From assembly GCA_910575445.1 (NCBI GenBank), contig CAJTFW010000002.1, forward strand, positions 248,001 through 312,000: a stretch of 64,000 nt of DNA, given 5' to 3'. Each line of letters opens with the position of its first letter. Position 1 is the stretch's first letter. The position numbers were made by a program, and so were the translations under genes. Below the pieces are notes generated by a model that saw nothing but the letters and a program-made list of their open reading frames with translations, was not told the origin of the DNA and did no database searches. Shown piece after piece: positions 35,454-45,189 of the stretch. This DNA is from Lachnospiraceae bacterium (GTDB taxonomy: Bacteria; Bacillota; Clostridia; Lachnospirales; Lachnospiraceae).

Positions 35454-36244
35454 TGTTTAAATTTTTCATTTGTTTTATTGCAGGAATTGGAGCCGGACTT
35501 GGAACGGGGTTCGCGGGGATGAGTGCCGCCGCCGTAATCAGTCCTATGCTGATTACTTTTTTGGGACTTCCTGCATATGAGGCAGTCGGTATTGCCCTGG
35601 CGAGTGATGTTCTTGCAAGTGCTATAAGTGCATACACGTATGGGAAAAATAAAAACCTTGATATTCGCAATGGCCTTGTAATGATGGTGACCGTTCTGAT
35701 TTTTACATTGGTGGGGAGCTTTGCCGCAAGCCATGTTCCGAATACCACTATGGGCAGTTTCTCCGTATTCATGACACTGATTCTCGGAATCAAATTTATC
35801 GTAAAGCCTGTTATGATGACAAAAGAAACCATGCAGGCGGTCAGCGGAAAAAAGCGTATCATACAGTCAGTTGCCAGCGGAATAGTTGTCGGGTTTATCT
35901 GTGGTTTTGTAGGTGCGGGTGGCGGAATGATGATGCTTCTGCTTTTGACCAGCCTGTTAGGGTATGAGCTGAAGACTGCCGTTGGGACAAGTGTGTTTAT
36001 CATGGCTTTTACGGCCTTTACAGGCGCTGTCAGTCATTTTGCCATAGGTGGTATGCCGGATGTATGGTGCCTGTTGTTCTGTGTGGCATCCACACTGCTC
36101 TGGGCGAGGATTGCCGCCAAATTCGCAAATAAAGCCAGTGCAGCAACATTAAACCGTGCAACTGGCGCTGTACTTGTTGTTCTGGGAGTGGCCATCCTGA
36201 CAGTGAATTACTTGAAGAAGAATGGCTTACCCCTTTTCTTTTAG
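35453..36244 (+). CDS. TSUP-family anion exporter (TauE/SafE-like)
   Basis: Membrane protein of 263 residues with about eight helices, from the TauE/SafE family that exports sulfite, sulfoacetate or related anions. The glycine-rich [19 protein letters not shown] (about 11-29) and its internal repeat [18 protein letters not shown] (about 155-172) are family signatures. It is coupled to the MarR gene upstream. Its stop overlaps the stop of the convergent nfo gene. Codon use leans to GCC, CTG and GGC more than in neighbouring genes, which may mean the pair was acquired. Confidence 0.85.
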   Translation: MFKFFICFIAGIGAGLGTGFAGMSAAAVISPMLITFLGLPAYEAVGIALASDVLASAISAYTYGKNKNLDIRNGLVMMVTVLIFTLVGSFAASHVPNTTMGSFSVFMTLILGIKFIVKPVMMTKETMQAVSGKKRIIQSVASGIVVGFICGFVGAGGGMMMLLLLTSLLGYELKTAVGTSVFIMAFTAFTGAVSHFAIGGMPDVWCLLFCVASTLLWARIAAKFANKASAATLNRATGAVLVVLGVAILTVNYLKKNGLPLFF

Positions 36245-37110
36245 GCAGGAGCATGCTTTCGAAGCATAGCAATTTCTTCTTTGTAGGGAGCATAGGTGTT
36301 CTTAGGGTCGCCACCTATAGGAACCCAGGGGGTCTCTAAGATTTTGGGGACTTCCTGGAAATCCGGGTGGTGGACGATATAATTTAGGGCTTCAAAGCCA
36401 ATATGACCTTTTCCTAAGTTTTCGTGGCGGTCTTTTTTGGAGCCACAAGGATTTTTGCTGTCGTTGATATGGAAGACGGCGATTTGGTCTTTACCGATAA
36501 GTTTGTCAAAGAGGGCGATAACATTGTCAAAATCTTGGATGATATCATAACCGCTGTCATGGGTGTGACAGGTGTCAAAACAGATACGCAGTTGGTCTTT
36601 GTTGGTGACACCATCATAGATAGCAGCGAGCTCTTCAAAGGTTTTGCCAAGCTCTGTGCCTTTGCCAGCCATGGTCTCTAGGGCTATCAGGCAGTCTGTG
36701 TCATCTGAGAAGACTTCATTAAGTCCTTTGATGATGCTGGCAATACCTGCTTCTTGTCCGGCGCCTACGTGTGCACCAGGGTGGACAACTAAGATATGGC
36801 TGCCCATGGCAGCGGCGCGTTTGCGTTCAAGCTTTAGAAAAGAAACAGCTAATTCATAAGTCTCTGGCTTTACAGTGTTGGCCAGATTGATGATATAGGG
36901 GGCATGGACAACAAACTCGTCGATGCCATGTTTTTTCATCAGCGCTTTTGCTTCGTCGATGCGAAGTTCGCTGGTATCTTTGCGCCTAGTGTTCTGTGGT
37001 GCTCCAGTATAGAGCATAAAGGTGTTGGCGTTGTAGGAAAGTGCTTCTTCTACAGAGCCAAGCATCATTTTATTTCCATTCATTCCCACATGGGGGCCTA
37101 TTTTTAACAT
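36241..37110 (-). CDS. nfo: Deoxyribonuclease IV (AP endonuclease)
   Basis: Zinc-dependent endonuclease that cuts DNA at abasic sites in base-excision repair. The 289-residue TIM barrel carries the metal ligands in [11 protein letters not shown] near 67, [11 protein letters not shown] near 108, [13 protein letters not shown] near 178, and [20 protein letters not shown] near 217, the family signature. Length is normal. It is monocistronic on the minus strand, with AAAAGGAG upstream. Its last codon shares bases with the end of the TSUP gene. Confidence 0.95.
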   Translation of the reverse strand: MLKIGPHVGMNGNKMMLGSVEEALSYNANTFMLYTGAPQNTRRKDTSELRIDEAKALMKKHGIDEFVVHAPYIINLANTVKPETYELAVSFLKLERKRAAAMGSHILVVHPGAHVGAGQEAGIASIIKGLNEVFSDDTDCLIALETMAGKGTELGKTFEELAAIYDGVTNKDQLRICFDTCHTHDSGYDIIQDFDNVIALFDKLIGKDQIAVFHINDSKNPCGSKKDRHENLGKGHIGFEALNYIVHHPDFQEVPKILETPWVPIGGDPKNTYAPYKEEIAMLRKHAPA

Positions 37111-37180
37111 GGGGTATCACACTCCTTTTCTTTTTTGCTTAGTATAGTGGATAGCGAGGAAAAAGTCAAAGGGGGGAAAC

Positions 37181-37209
37181 TTGACAAAAGACACGGTTTT
37201 TTCTATACT
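37181..37209 (+). promoter_or_regulatory. Probable argS promoter
   Basis: TTGACA at 37181-37186 and TATACT at 37204-37209 are 17 bases apart. The leader is only about 30 bases, so there is no room for a T-box. Confidence 0.75.
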
Positions 37210-37247
37210 AAATTCAGTTTTTTAGCAAATATGGGAGGAAAATAGAT

Positions 37248-39014
37248 TTGAAAAAAATATTGGAAATCATTACAGAAGAGATAGCAGCTGCTTTTAAAGC
37301 TGCTGGTTATGATGAAAAATACGCAAAGGTGACATTGTCAAACCGGCCTGACTTGTGTGAATATCAATGTAACGGTGCGATGGCAGCGGCAAAGGAATAT
37401 CATAAAGCACCAATTCAGATTGCTGAGGGTGTGGTAAAGGCACTTATAGATTCCAAGATTTTATTGGATGTGCAGGCAGTAACTCCAGGTTTTATCAATC
37501 TAAAAGTCAGCGCTGATTTTTTAAGTGAGTATCTAAATAAGATGAGCGAGGATAACAGGCTAGGTTATGAAAAAGCCAAAGCGCCAAAGACGATGATGAT
37601 TGACTACGGCGGACCCAATGTGGCAAAGCCTCTGCATGTCGGACATCTGCGCTCTGCGATTATTGGAGAGAGTGTTAAAAGAATTGCACGTTTTGCAGGG
37701 CATCATGTCATAGGAGATGTACATCTTGGGGACTGGGGCCTTCAGATGGGACTGATTATCTTAGAGCTTAAAGGGCGTAAGCCAGAGCTTCCCTATTTTG
37801 ACCCGGATTATCAGGGAGCATACCCAGAGGAAGCACCTTTTACGATTGCAGAGCTTGAGGAAATCTATCCAACAGCCAGTGCAAAATCCAAAAAAGAAGA
37901 AGCGTACAAAGAAGCTGCGATGCAGGCGACGTTTGAACTGCAGCAGGGGAGAGCCGGTTATCAGGCACTTCTTAAGCATATTCTTCAGGTGTCAGTATCT
38001 GACCTTAAGAAAAACTATAAGAAGCTGCAGGTGGATTTTGACTTGTGGAAAGGAGAGTCAGATGCACAGCCTTATATTCCAGAGATGGTAGAGGCCATGA
38101 AGGAAAAGGGGCTTGCATATGAGAGTGAAGGAGCGTTAGTCGTTGATATTAAAGAGGAGAGTGATACCAAAGAGATTCCGCCTTGTATGCTTTTAAAATC
38201 CGATGGGGCTTCTCTCTATACAACAACGGATTTGGCAACGATTGTGGAGCGTATGAAATTGTATCATCCAGATGAGATAGTCTATGTGGTGGACAAGCGT
38301 CAGGAGATGCATTTTATTCAGGTGTTCCGCTGCGCAAGAAAGTGCGGGCTTGTAGAGCCGGATACAAAGCTTACTTTCTTAGGCTTTGGCACGATGAATG
38401 GCAAGGATGGCAGACCTTTTAAGACCCGTGAAGGCGGTGTGATGCGTCTGGAATACCTGTTATCGGATATCAATGAAGAAATGCTGAAGAAGGTAAAGAA
38501 CAGCCGTCCTATGGCCGAGGAGGAGGCTGTGGATGTGGCAAAAGTGGTGGGACTGTCCGCGGTTAAATATGGGGATTTGTCAAACCAGGCATCCAAAGAC
38601 TATATCTTTGATGTAGACCGCTTTACCTCTTCAGAGGGAAATACCGGACCATATATTCTGTATACGATTGTAAGAATTAAATCTATTCTGAAAAAATATG
38701 AAGAGACTGGTGGCTGTGCAGACGGTGCTTTGATTAGAGCTTTTGAAAATGAGAATGAAAAAGCGCTTATGCTGCTTCTGACTCGTTTTAACAGTGTGAT
38801 GGAGACTGCATATGAAGAACTTGCACCTCATAAAGTGTGTGCATATATCTATGAGATTGCCAATGCATTTAATAAGTTCTATCATGAGACAACCATTTTA
38901 GGTACAGAGGATGAAACTCTGAAAAAGAGCAGGATTCAACTTTTGGTGTTAAGTAAAAGGGTTCTAGAGACCTGTATTGAGCTGTTGGGGTTTGAGGCTC
39001 CAGAGAGGATGTAA
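37248..39014 (+). CDS. argS: Arginyl-tRNA synthetase
   Basis: Class I synthetase that charges tRNA-Arg. The 588-residue product starts at TTG 37248 after GGGAGGAAAA. It has the ArgRS N-terminal domain (about 1-105), the HIGH-type motif HVGHLRS near 127-133 after DYGGPNVAKPL, the DLATIVERM region near 330, and the anticodon-binding helical domain at the C-terminus, ending in the usual aromatic-poor EAPERM. As in most ArgRS there is no canonical KMSK; the equivalent loop reads GRPFKTREGG near 388. Length is standard. Confidence 0.96.
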   Translation: MKKILEIITEEIAAAFKAAGYDEKYAKVTLSNRPDLCEYQCNGAMAAAKEYHKAPIQIAEGVVKALIDSKILLDVQAVTPGFINLKVSADFLSEYLNKMSEDNRLGYEKAKAPKTMMIDYGGPNVAKPLHVGHLRSAIIGESVKRIARFAGHHVIGDVHLGDWGLQMGLIILELKGRKPELPYFDPDYQGAYPEEAPFTIAELEEIYPTASAKSKKEEAYKEAAMQATFELQQGRAGYQALLKHILQVSVSDLKKNYKKLQVDFDLWKGESDAQPYIPEMVEAMKEKGLAYESEGALVVDIKEESDTKEIPPCMLLKSDGASLYTTTDLATIVERMKLYHPDEIVYVVDKRQEMHFIQVFRCARKCGLVEPDTKLTFLGFGTMNGKDGRPFKTREGGVMRLEYLLSDINEEMLKKVKNSRPMAEEEAVDVAKVVGLSAVKYGDLSNQASKDYIFDVDRFTSSEGNTGPYILYTIVRIKSILKKYEETGGCADGALIRAFENENEKALMLLLTRFNSVMETAYEELAPHKVCAYIYEIANAFNKFYHETTILGTEDETLKKSRIQLLVLSKRVLETCIELLGFEAPERM

Positions 39015-39019
39015 GATAG

Positions 39020-39853
39020 ATGGAGAATAGAGGAAGGCTCACATTGTATGGGCTATGGCGAAGTCTGTATCCAACAGGGCTGTATCCTTTGATACAGACT
39101 ATAGTCGGAGTGCTCTATCTGGTAGTTGTTTCGATTCCTTTTGTACATGCAGATATGGACTGGATAGAGGTGGAGTCAACGATTATGAAGCAGTTTTTTG
39201 AAGGAAGTATGTGGATTCTTCTGATAGCTGCTGCGATTTCGATTCCTCTGTTTGGATGGCTGTATCATAGAGATGTGGAGGATAAGAAGCAAAGAGGATG
39301 GAGGGAAGAATGGTTCCCTCTTGAAGAAAGCAAGCTTTTATGGACGGTACTTGGGAGTGCGGCGCTGGCGCTTTTTTGTAATCTTCTGGTAAGTATCTTA
39401 CCACTTGGGTATTGGCTAAAAGATTTTGAAGAAGTCAGTGAGGCGTTAGATACCGGAGGGATTTGGCTTCAGATGGCAGCTGCCGGATTTTTGGTGCCAC
39501 TGGTGGAAGAACTTGTGATGCGTGGGTTGATGTATCAGAGGCTTCGCAGGATGATAAGACCTTTGGCAGCGATGACCGTGAGCGCAATAATATTTGGGAT
39601 ATTTCATGGAAATGTGATACAAGGAGTGTATGCATTTTTTTTGGGAATGTTTTTTGCGTGGCTGATGGAGCGGTTTCAGAGGCTTTTGGTGCCAACGGTG
39701 GCGCATATGACTGCCAATCTGTTTGTGCTGCTGCTTGAGGACGGTGGCGGGCTTCGGATGGTCTATCAGTCAGGGACAACGTTTGTGCTGGCAATGGTAG
39801 TAAGCGGGGGATTGTTTTTGATAACCTTAAAGATGCTAAAGAGCGAAGGCTAA
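39020..39853 (+). CDS. CPBP-family intramembrane metalloprotease
   Basis: Integral membrane protein of 277 residues with the CPBP (CAAX protease/bacteriocin-processing) motifs: VEELVMRGLMYQRLR near 161-175 (EExxxR), FGIFHGN near 194-200 and a third site HMTANLF near 231. The family cleaves peptides inside membranes and is often linked to bacteriocin maturation or immunity, but no bacteriocin gene is seen here. It begins 5 bases after argS and is probably cotranscribed with it. Confidence 0.88.
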   Translation: MENRGRLTLYGLWRSLYPTGLYPLIQTIVGVLYLVVVSIPFVHADMDWIEVESTIMKQFFEGSMWILLIAAAISIPLFGWLYHRDVEDKKQRGWREEWFPLEESKLLWTVLGSAALALFCNLLVSILPLGYWLKDFEEVSEALDTGGIWLQMAAAGFLVPLVEELVMRGLMYQRLRRMIRPLAAMTVSAIIFGIFHGNVIQGVYAFFLGMFFAWLMERFQRLLVPTVAHMTANLFVLLLEDGGGLRMVYQSGTTFVLAMVVSGGLFLITLKMLKSEG

Positions 39854-39890
39854 TGATTTTGAGACATAAGATGCAATAAGTATAAAAGGA

Positions 39891-39930
39891 GCCAGAAGTT
39901 GTTACAAATCATGTAACAGCCCCTGGCTTT
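39891..39930. terminator. Bidirectional terminator between the CPBP and aldo-keto reductase genes
   Basis: GCCAG...TGTTAC pairs with GTAACA...TGGC, with small internal bulges, and is followed by TTTTTT on the plus strand. Confidence 0.75.
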
Positions 39931-39947
39931 TTTATATTTACTGCTTG

Positions 39948-40970
39948 TTAAAATTTTTTGCCAGCTAAGATTTCTTTATAATCCTCGTAGTTTTTACGAA
40001 GCAGTTCAGGCGTATCAAGACCATAAGGACATTTTTTCTTACAGGCGTCACAGTGTTTGCAGTCTTCGATTTTACGCATTTTTTCCTGCCATTCAGGCGT
40101 TAGATAACCGGCAAACGGAGAGCGGCGAAGCAGCAGAGACATTCTGGCACAGTTGTTAATCTCGATGCCAACGGCACAAGGCATACAGTAGCCACAGCCA
40201 CGGCAGAAGTCACCTAGAAGTTCGGTACGGTCTTTTTTGATAATCGCGCTTAGTTCCTCATTCATAGCGGGCGGATTCTTGACAAAGGAGAGAAACTCAT
40301 CAAGCTCATGCTCTCTTTGGATGCCCCATAGTGGCAGCGCAAAAGGAAACTGTGCCTGGAAAGCATAGGCAGCAGAGGAATTGGTGATAAGACCACCAGA
40401 GAGTCCTTTCATTGAGAGAAAGCCCATATCATGCTTGACACAGTCATGGTAGAGAGCAAGCTCTGCCTCTCCTGAAAGATAGGAAAATGGAAACTGTAAA
40501 GTCTCATACAGACCACTGTCAATCGCTTCTTGTGCTACATTGAGACGGTGATTGGTGATACCAATATGTAAAATCATTCCTTTTTTCTTGGCTTCTAATG
40601 CTGCATCATAGATACCACTTTCATCACCTGGCTTGGGACAAAAAGCCGGGTTGTGAAACTGGTAGATATCAAGATAGTCGGATTTTAGATTGCGAAGTGT
40701 GGTCTCTAGGTCTTTCCAGAAGCCTTCCACAGTGGTAGCACCAGTCTTTGAGGAAATCTTGATATGTTGCCGACGATCAGAGAAGGCAGCACCTAATTTT
40801 TCCTCGCTGTCTGTGTACATACGGGCAGTATCATAGAAATTGATGCCACCATCATAGGCTTTGTGCAGCAGCCGGATGGCTTCTGCCTTGTCGATTCTCT
40901 GAATAGGAAGTGCACCAAAACCATTTTTATTGACGACAATCTCCGTTGTTCCTAAACGTACATTTACCAT
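39948..40970 (-). CDS. Aldo/keto reductase with 4Fe-4S cluster domain
   Basis: Predicted oxidoreductase of 340 residues. About 1-260 is an aldo/keto reductase barrel, with GINFYDTARMYTDSEEKLG near 44 holding the catalytic Asp and Tyr, and SSKTG near 76 holding the Lys. About 270-330 is ferredoxin-like, with two cysteine groups, CRGCGYCMPC and CKHCDACKKKC, each followed by a further conserved residue pattern. This AKR plus 4Fe-4S form is common in Clostridia; substrate unknown. I start at 40970, 36 bases inside the longest frame, because TTGGAGGG lies 9 bases upstream of that ATG. Confidence 0.88.
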   Translation of the reverse strand: MVNVRLGTTEIVVNKNGFGALPIQRIDKAEAIRLLHKAYDGGINFYDTARMYTDSEEKLGAAFSDRRQHIKISSKTGATTVEGFWKDLETTLRNLKSDYLDIYQFHNPAFCPKPGDESGIYDAALEAKKKGMILHIGITNHRLNVAQEAIDSGLYETLQFPFSYLSGEAELALYHDCVKHDMGFLSMKGLSGGLITNSSAAYAFQAQFPFALPLWGIQREHELDEFLSFVKNPPAMNEELSAIIKKDRTELLGDFCRGCGYCMPCAVGIEINNCARMSLLLRRSPFAGYLTPEWQEKMRKIEDCKHCDACKKKCPYGLDTPELLRKNYEDYKEILAGKKF

Positions 40971-41006
40971 ATTTTTTATCCCTCCAAAAATAATGTTTTT
41001 AATCAA

Positions 41007-41152
41007 CTAATTGAATTTCCCGCTTTGCCGCCTCCCTTCACTTTCTGTTGCCAATCTTGCAGAGATTAAAGCGATAAATAATGTATTCCTCTCCTTTTCC
41101 TCCTATAACTGCTTTCACTTCTTCTTTAAAAGAATTGTGATTTGGAAACAGG
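41007..41152 (-). pseudogene. Fragment of a second Rpn-like gene
   Basis: Reading the minus strand just after the end of the Rpn-like gene gives NSFKEEVKAVIGGKGEEY, which closely parallels NSVKEGVKAVMGGKVLEYE inside that gene, then a short tail and a stop. The rest of the second copy is missing. This looks like the remains of a tandem or recombined paralogue. Confidence 0.6.
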
Positions 41153-42103
41153 TTATTGACCGATAAGATATTCCTGATATAACTTATTTCTATACTGTTT
41201 ATCTTGTGTGACCCTGATTACATCCTGTGACCGTCCGTTTTCCATCAGCGTTGCGATTAGCTTAGAAAGTTTGTTTTCGCCTTGTTCGATACCTTGTTCA
41301 ATACCTTCTCTTATTATAGTCTTAGCTTCATATTCCAGAACTTTTCCACCCATAACTGCTTTCACTCCTTCCTTCACAGAATTATACTTTACAGCGATAT
41401 GCTCTAATACCTTGTTTGACATGTCAATAATGGTACAACGTGTATATTCGCTGATAGCTCCCTGATTTAAAAGTTCTTCCAGCTTGTTTTTAATCTGCTC
41501 ATATTCTTTTTGTAAAGACTTCAGTTTCGTTTTATCCTTTTCATATTCGTCAAATTGCGATTCATGGGAAAAGATATAAAAGGGGATCAACAGCAGGAGA
41601 TTTTTCTCAAAAATCGCTTCCAGGGTGTATTGCTGGGATTTCATCACCTGGATATCATATTCTACTGTCCCGCCTGGTGTTACCATCCTTATTTTCAGCG
41701 TATCAGGTGTCGATGCATGATGCCTTAAAAACAATACAGCGGAATGTGGCAGTGTCACAATAAGGACATTTCCATTTATCCGCCCTTCATCAAGGGCAAT
41801 CTGGGTGTCGTATTCAAAAAATCTCACCAGCATACTGTTGTCGGTACTGCTTTGGCATTCCAGATGATATTTTTTGGTTTCTTTTCCTTCTATCTTAAAA
41901 CTGGTATCTGTAATCCGTTCTTCCTCGTTTCCGCCCTGTTGGTTCAGAAAGTGTTCATTTGGCGAGAAAGTGATTTTTTCCTGTCCTGAATAATGTTCCC
42001 CGAACACCTCATTTATTACAGGGATGATCAGAGAGCTGCAATCATTCAACAGGGTACGGAATACATCATCATAGGGTGTATTTGTTATCCTTACATTTTC
42101 CAT
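41153..42103 (-). CDS. Rpn-like PD-(D/E)XK nuclease family protein
   Basis: A 316-residue protein of the Rpn/PD-(D/E)XK nuclease-transposase family. The N-terminal region has YDDVFRTLLNDC (about 11-22), and the nuclease core ITDTSFKIEGKETKKYHLECQSS (about 63-85), where Asp and the E-x-Q group are catalytic. The C-terminal half is helical, with a GIEQGIEQGE repeat, typical of the family. Rpn proteins promote RecA-independent recombination and spread as repeats in genomes. A fragment of a relative lies directly downstream. Start codon ATG at 42103 is followed by a normal family N-terminus. Confidence 0.85.
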   Translation of the reverse strand: MENVRITNTPYDDVFRTLLNDCSSLIIPVINEVFGEHYSGQEKITFSPNEHFLNQQGGNEEERITDTSFKIEGKETKKYHLECQSSTDNSMLVRFFEYDTQIALDEGRINGNVLIVTLPHSAVLFLRHHASTPDTLKIRMVTPGGTVEYDIQVMKSQQYTLEAIFEKNLLLLIPFYIFSHESQFDEYEKDKTKLKSLQKEYEQIKNKLEELLNQGAISEYTRCTIIDMSNKVLEHIAVKYNSVKEGVKAVMGGKVLEYEAKTIIREGIEQGIEQGENKLSKLIATLMENGRSQDVIRVTQDKQYRNKLYQEYLIGQ

Positions 42104-42566
42104 GGTTATTCGCTCTTTCTATTATATTTTATCATATTGTACAAATTTACTCAATCAGAAAGCTTCTTGTGGCTAGTGTAAAATTTTAGTCGGGAAAAAT
42201 AAGCAGGGAACTCCTTTTGTGATGGAGTATAAGTGACAAACAAAGATTCGCACAAAAGAAAGGAGCCCTTAGAAACCATAGACCAGATGTTTCAGGAAAG
42301 TTCTCTGCGTCAAAAATCATGGACGTGAGGATGCGATGGCCCAAATGCTGAAAGAAGCCGTACAACTGTCCAAAGACAACGTTTCCTATTTTGGAGAAAC
42401 TATCTGTGGTAGTTTCTGAGCAGTCAAAACCGAAAGTAAAGTTCCGCTGTTTGTTAAGAAGATTTTACTTTTAATATGGAAGAAACTGTAATATAATAGA
42501 GTATAAATTCCGTTCTGTCGGCAATGCTAGAATTGGAAGAATTTACATAAGAATAAGGAGAATGTA
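42104..42566. other. 463-base gap with degenerate sequence, possible mobile-element remnant
   Basis: No intact gene. CTCCTTTTGTG near 42210 and CACAAAAGAAAGGAG near 42252 form an imperfect inverted repeat. From about 42307 to 42420 a frame reads CVKNHGREDAMAQMLKEAVQ and continues to a TGA, protein-like but without start context. I cannot name its family. The position beside an Rpn-like gene and its fragment suggests decayed mobile sequence. The last 60 bases are A/T-rich, with TATAAT at 42492-42497, and probably hold the promoter of the next gene. Confidence 0.4.
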
Positions 42567-43820
42567 ATGCAAGAAAATTGGAAGGATTATTATCATAAGG
42601 GACTGGCAGCTTTTTTTACAGTAGCTATGTGTATTCTTTTCTTTTTTGGTCTTTTTCGTTTTAATGAACTAAAGACATATTTAGGGCTGATTATAAGTAT
42701 CTTAAGGCCATTTGCTTTTGGAGCAGTGATTGCATATCTGCTATGCCCGCTTTGTAACTTATTGGAACGGTATCTGATAAAGCTTTTAAAAATAGAGGAA
42801 ATTACAGAGGAGACCGAGAAGAAGACACAGAAAATTTCATCAGAGAAGATAAAGAAACTCTTAGGAAGTGTCAGTATTTTTTTGAGTCTGGTTTTGTTTT
42901 GTCTGGTGATCTATATTTTGGTGGCTATGGTCGGGGCGCAGGTTGTGAAAAGTGTACAGGATTTAATTACAGCCATGCCCGACTATATCCAGAAAGTCAG
43001 TCTGTGGTTAGAGGAGTTAGTTGTTGATAATACCTTTATCTTAAATCATGTAGAACAGTATTCGACGGATATTATGGTCAATGTACAAAACTATGCCAAA
43101 GAACAACTCCTGCCCAATATCAACAATATTATCAATGGTGTCTCGGTCAGCTTGTGGACTCTGGCAAGGGTGGCAAAGGATTTTGTAATTGGACTGATTG
43201 TAGCTTTCTATCTGATGAACAGCCGAAAAATATTTGGCCGCCAGGCAACGATGGTGGTGCGTGCACTTTTCCCGGAGAAAGACTATCTAGAGGCGGACAA
43301 AGAGCAGACCGTGGACTGGATTCTTCGTCAGGCTAATATACTCAATGACTATCTGGGAGGATTTATTAAAGGAAAGCTTTTGGACTCTCTGATTATCGGG
43401 CTTATCTGTATGTTTTTTACAAGTGTGATGGATATGCCATATGCGATGTTAGTGAGCGTGGTGATTGGTGTGACCAATATTATTCCATTCTTTGGACCGT
43501 TTATTGGAGCAATTCCAACAGCGATTCTGATACTGATGGTGAATCCGCTAAAATGTGTCTATTTTATTATCTTTATTCTGGTGTTACAGCAGTTTGATGG
43601 AAATATCTTAGGACCAAAGATTCTTGGCAACAGTACAAATCTTAGCAGCTTTTGGGTGTTGTTTGCCATTCTTTTGTTTGGTGGATTGTTTGGCATCGTC
43701 GGGATGGTACTTGGGGTTCCGGTCTTTGCGTTTTTGTATCAGTTAGTGAAAGAGTGGGTAGAGGCTCGCCTGAGAAAACAGAAATTTAAAAAAGAGAGAA
43801 GAGAAGCGGGGCTGTTTTAG
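42567..43820 (+). CDS. AI-2E-family transporter
   Basis: Membrane protein of 417 residues with about eight hydrophobic helices in the family arrangement: paired helices at the N-terminus, a long soluble segment with amphipathic helices (about 110-210), then a C-terminal group with GVTNIIPFFGPFIGAIPTA (about 305-323) and a final VGMVLGVPVFAFLYQLV. The family includes YdgG/TqsA and Na+/H+ antiporters; the actual substrate is uncertain. It has a good ribosome site (TAAGGAGAA) and a terminator at its stop codon. Confidence 0.88.
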   Translation: MQENWKDYYHKGLAAFFTVAMCILFFFGLFRFNELKTYLGLIISILRPFAFGAVIAYLLCPLCNLLERYLIKLLKIEEITEETEKKTQKISSEKIKKLLGSVSIFLSLVLFCLVIYILVAMVGAQVVKSVQDLITAMPDYIQKVSLWLEELVVDNTFILNHVEQYSTDIMVNVQNYAKEQLLPNINNIINGVSVSLWTLARVAKDFVIGLIVAFYLMNSRKIFGRQATMVVRALFPEKDYLEADKEQTVDWILRQANILNDYLGGFIKGKLLDSLIIGLICMFFTSVMDMPYAMLVSVVIGVTNIIPFFGPFIGAIPTAILILMVNPLKCVYFIIFILVLQQFDGNILGPKILGNSTNLSSFWVLFAILLFGGLFGIVGMVLGVPVFAFLYQLVKEWVEARLRKQKFKKERREAGLF

Positions 43821-43834
43821 GCAGTCCCGCTTTT
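43805..43834. terminator. Bidirectional terminator between the AI-2E-type gene and pyrI
   Basis: AGCGGGGCTG (43805-43814) pairs with CAGTCCCGCT (43822-43831) with one G-T pair; TTTT follows. The stem includes the stop codon of the permease gene. Confidence 0.75.
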
Positions 43835-43840
43835 GTATTT

Positions 43841-44275
43841 CTATAATTTTTTCCGTCTGTATTTTTCTTCGCAGTATTTGCAGCGATAGATTTCTTTTCT
43901 GGGGTCGGTTAGAACAAAGATATGGTCTAATTCCTGCTCCGTAGAGGTGATGCAGCGCGGGTTGTGGCATTTGGCTACATTTTTAATCTCTTTGGGAAGA
44001 GAAAGACGTTTTTTCTCGACGATTTTATCGTCCTTTATGATATTGACTGTAATATTATGGTCAATAAATCCAAGAACTTCTAAGTCAATCGCATCAATCG
44101 AACATTCAATCTTGATAATATCTTTTTTCCCCATCTTATTGCTGCGGGCATTTTTGATGATGGCAACACAGCAGTCAAATTTATTTAAATTCAGATAGTT
44201 GTAGATTTCCATGCTTTTGCCGGCTTCGATATGGTCTAAGACAAAGCCTTCTTGCAGTACACCGATATTTAACAT
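43841..44275 (-). CDS. pyrI: Aspartate carbamoyltransferase regulatory chain
   Basis: Regulatory subunit that binds nucleotides and holds catalytic trimers together. The 144-residue product has the nucleotide-binding domain (about 1-95) and a zinc domain with four cysteines: CHNPRC near 102-107, and CKYC near 132-135. The start ATG at 44275 overlaps the end of pyrB by 7 bases and has GGAGGTG upstream. A pyrI chain is found in only some Firmicutes, including Clostridia, and implies allosteric control of the enzyme by nucleotides. Confidence 0.94.
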   Translation of the reverse strand: MLNIGVLQEGFVLDHIEAGKSMEIYNYLNLNKFDCCVAIIKNARSNKMGKKDIIKIECSIDAIDLEVLGFIDHNITVNIIKDDKIVEKKRLSLPKEIKNVAKCHNPRCITSTEQELDHIFVLTDPRKEIYRCKYCEEKYRRKKL

Positions 44276-45189
44276 AGGTTCACCTCCAAAAGTGTAAGAA
44301 TGAGTGCCATACGCACATAGACGCCATATTGTACTTGCCTAAAGTAGGCAGCGCGGGGGTCCTTGTCCACTTCTACGGAGATTTCATTGACACGTGGAAG
44401 CGGGTGCATAACAATCATATCTTCTTTGGCGAGTTTCATCTTTTTATTATTTAAAATATAGAAATCTTTTAAACGGATATAGTCGGCCTCGTTAAAAAAG
44501 CGCTCCTGCTGTACGCGGGTCATATATAGGATGTCTAAGTCTGGCATTACATCTTCGATGCGCTCGGATTCCTGATAGGGGATACCTTGTGCTTCTAGGA
44601 CATCTTCTTTGATATAACTTGGAATCTTTAGTTCTTCTGGGGAGATAAAGATAAAGGTAATATTTTTATAGCGGGCAAGAGCGCGGACTAAAGAATGAAC
44701 CGTTCGGCCAAATTTCAGGTCGCCACACAGACCGATGGTAAGGTTATCTAAGCGTCCTTTCAGGGAGCGAATGGTAAGTAAATCGGTAAGGGTCTGAGTG
44801 GGATGTTGATGACCGCCGTCGCCGGCGTTGATAACAGGAATGGAAGATACTGCGCTGGCTACCATTGGCGCGCCTTCTTTGGGATGGCGCATAGCACAGA
44901 TATCAGCGTAGCAGGAAATCATACGAATGGTGTCGGAGACGCTTTCTCCTTTGGCGGCAGAACTGCTTTCTGCTGAGGAGAAGCCAAAAATATTGCCGCC
45001 TAGATTCATCATGGCAGCTTCAAAACTGAGACGGGTTCGGGTACTTGGCTCATAAAAAAGCGTTGCCAGTTTTTTGCCGTCACATGCATGTGCGTATTTT
45101 TCCGGGTGCTTCTCGATGTCACTGGCCAGGTCAAGGAGCTGGTCGAGTTCTTCGACAGAGAAGTCCAGAGGGCTCATCAAATGTCTCAT
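44269..45189 (-). CDS. pyrB: Aspartate carbamoyltransferase catalytic chain
   Basis: Second enzyme of pyrimidine synthesis, joining carbamoyl phosphate and aspartate. The 306-residue product has the carbamoyl phosphate loop [16 protein letters not shown] near 45-60, KGESVSDT near 80, HPTQTLTDL near 128 and the HPLPRVNEI aspartate-binding loop near 262. AGGAGG lies 5 bases upstream of the start. It is first of a pyrB-pyrI operon. No PyrR attenuator was seen in the roughly 90 bases between its start and repeat copy D. Confidence 0.96.
   Translation of the reverse strand: MRHLMSPLDFSVEELDQLLDLASDIEKHPEKYAHACDGKKLATLFYEPSTRTRLSFEAAMMNLGGNIFGFSSAESSSAAKGESVSDTIRMISCYADICAMRHPKEGAPMVASAVSSIPVINAGDGGHQHPTQTLTDLLTIRSLKGRLDNLTIGLCGDLKFGRTVHSLVRALARYKNITFIFISPEELKIPSYIKEDVLEAQGIPYQESERIEDVMPDLDILYMTRVQQERFFNEADYIRLKDFYILNNKKMKLAKEDMIVMHPLPRVNEISVEVDKDPRAAYFRQVQYGVYVRMALILTLLEVNLC

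Noticed and set aside
35419-36003. Minus-strand ORF of 194 codons opposite the TSUP gene
   Set aside because: Shadow frame: the plus strand has glycine-rich TSUP signatures and a coupled start.
37111-37247. T-box leader before argS
   Set aside because: The promoter lies only about 40 bases from the start codon, leaving no room for a T-box, and no T-box motif was found.
39435-39794. Minus-strand ORF of 119 codons opposite the CPBP protease gene
   Set aside because: Shadow frame of a gene with clear family motifs; composition is Pro/Ser/His-rich as usual for such frames.
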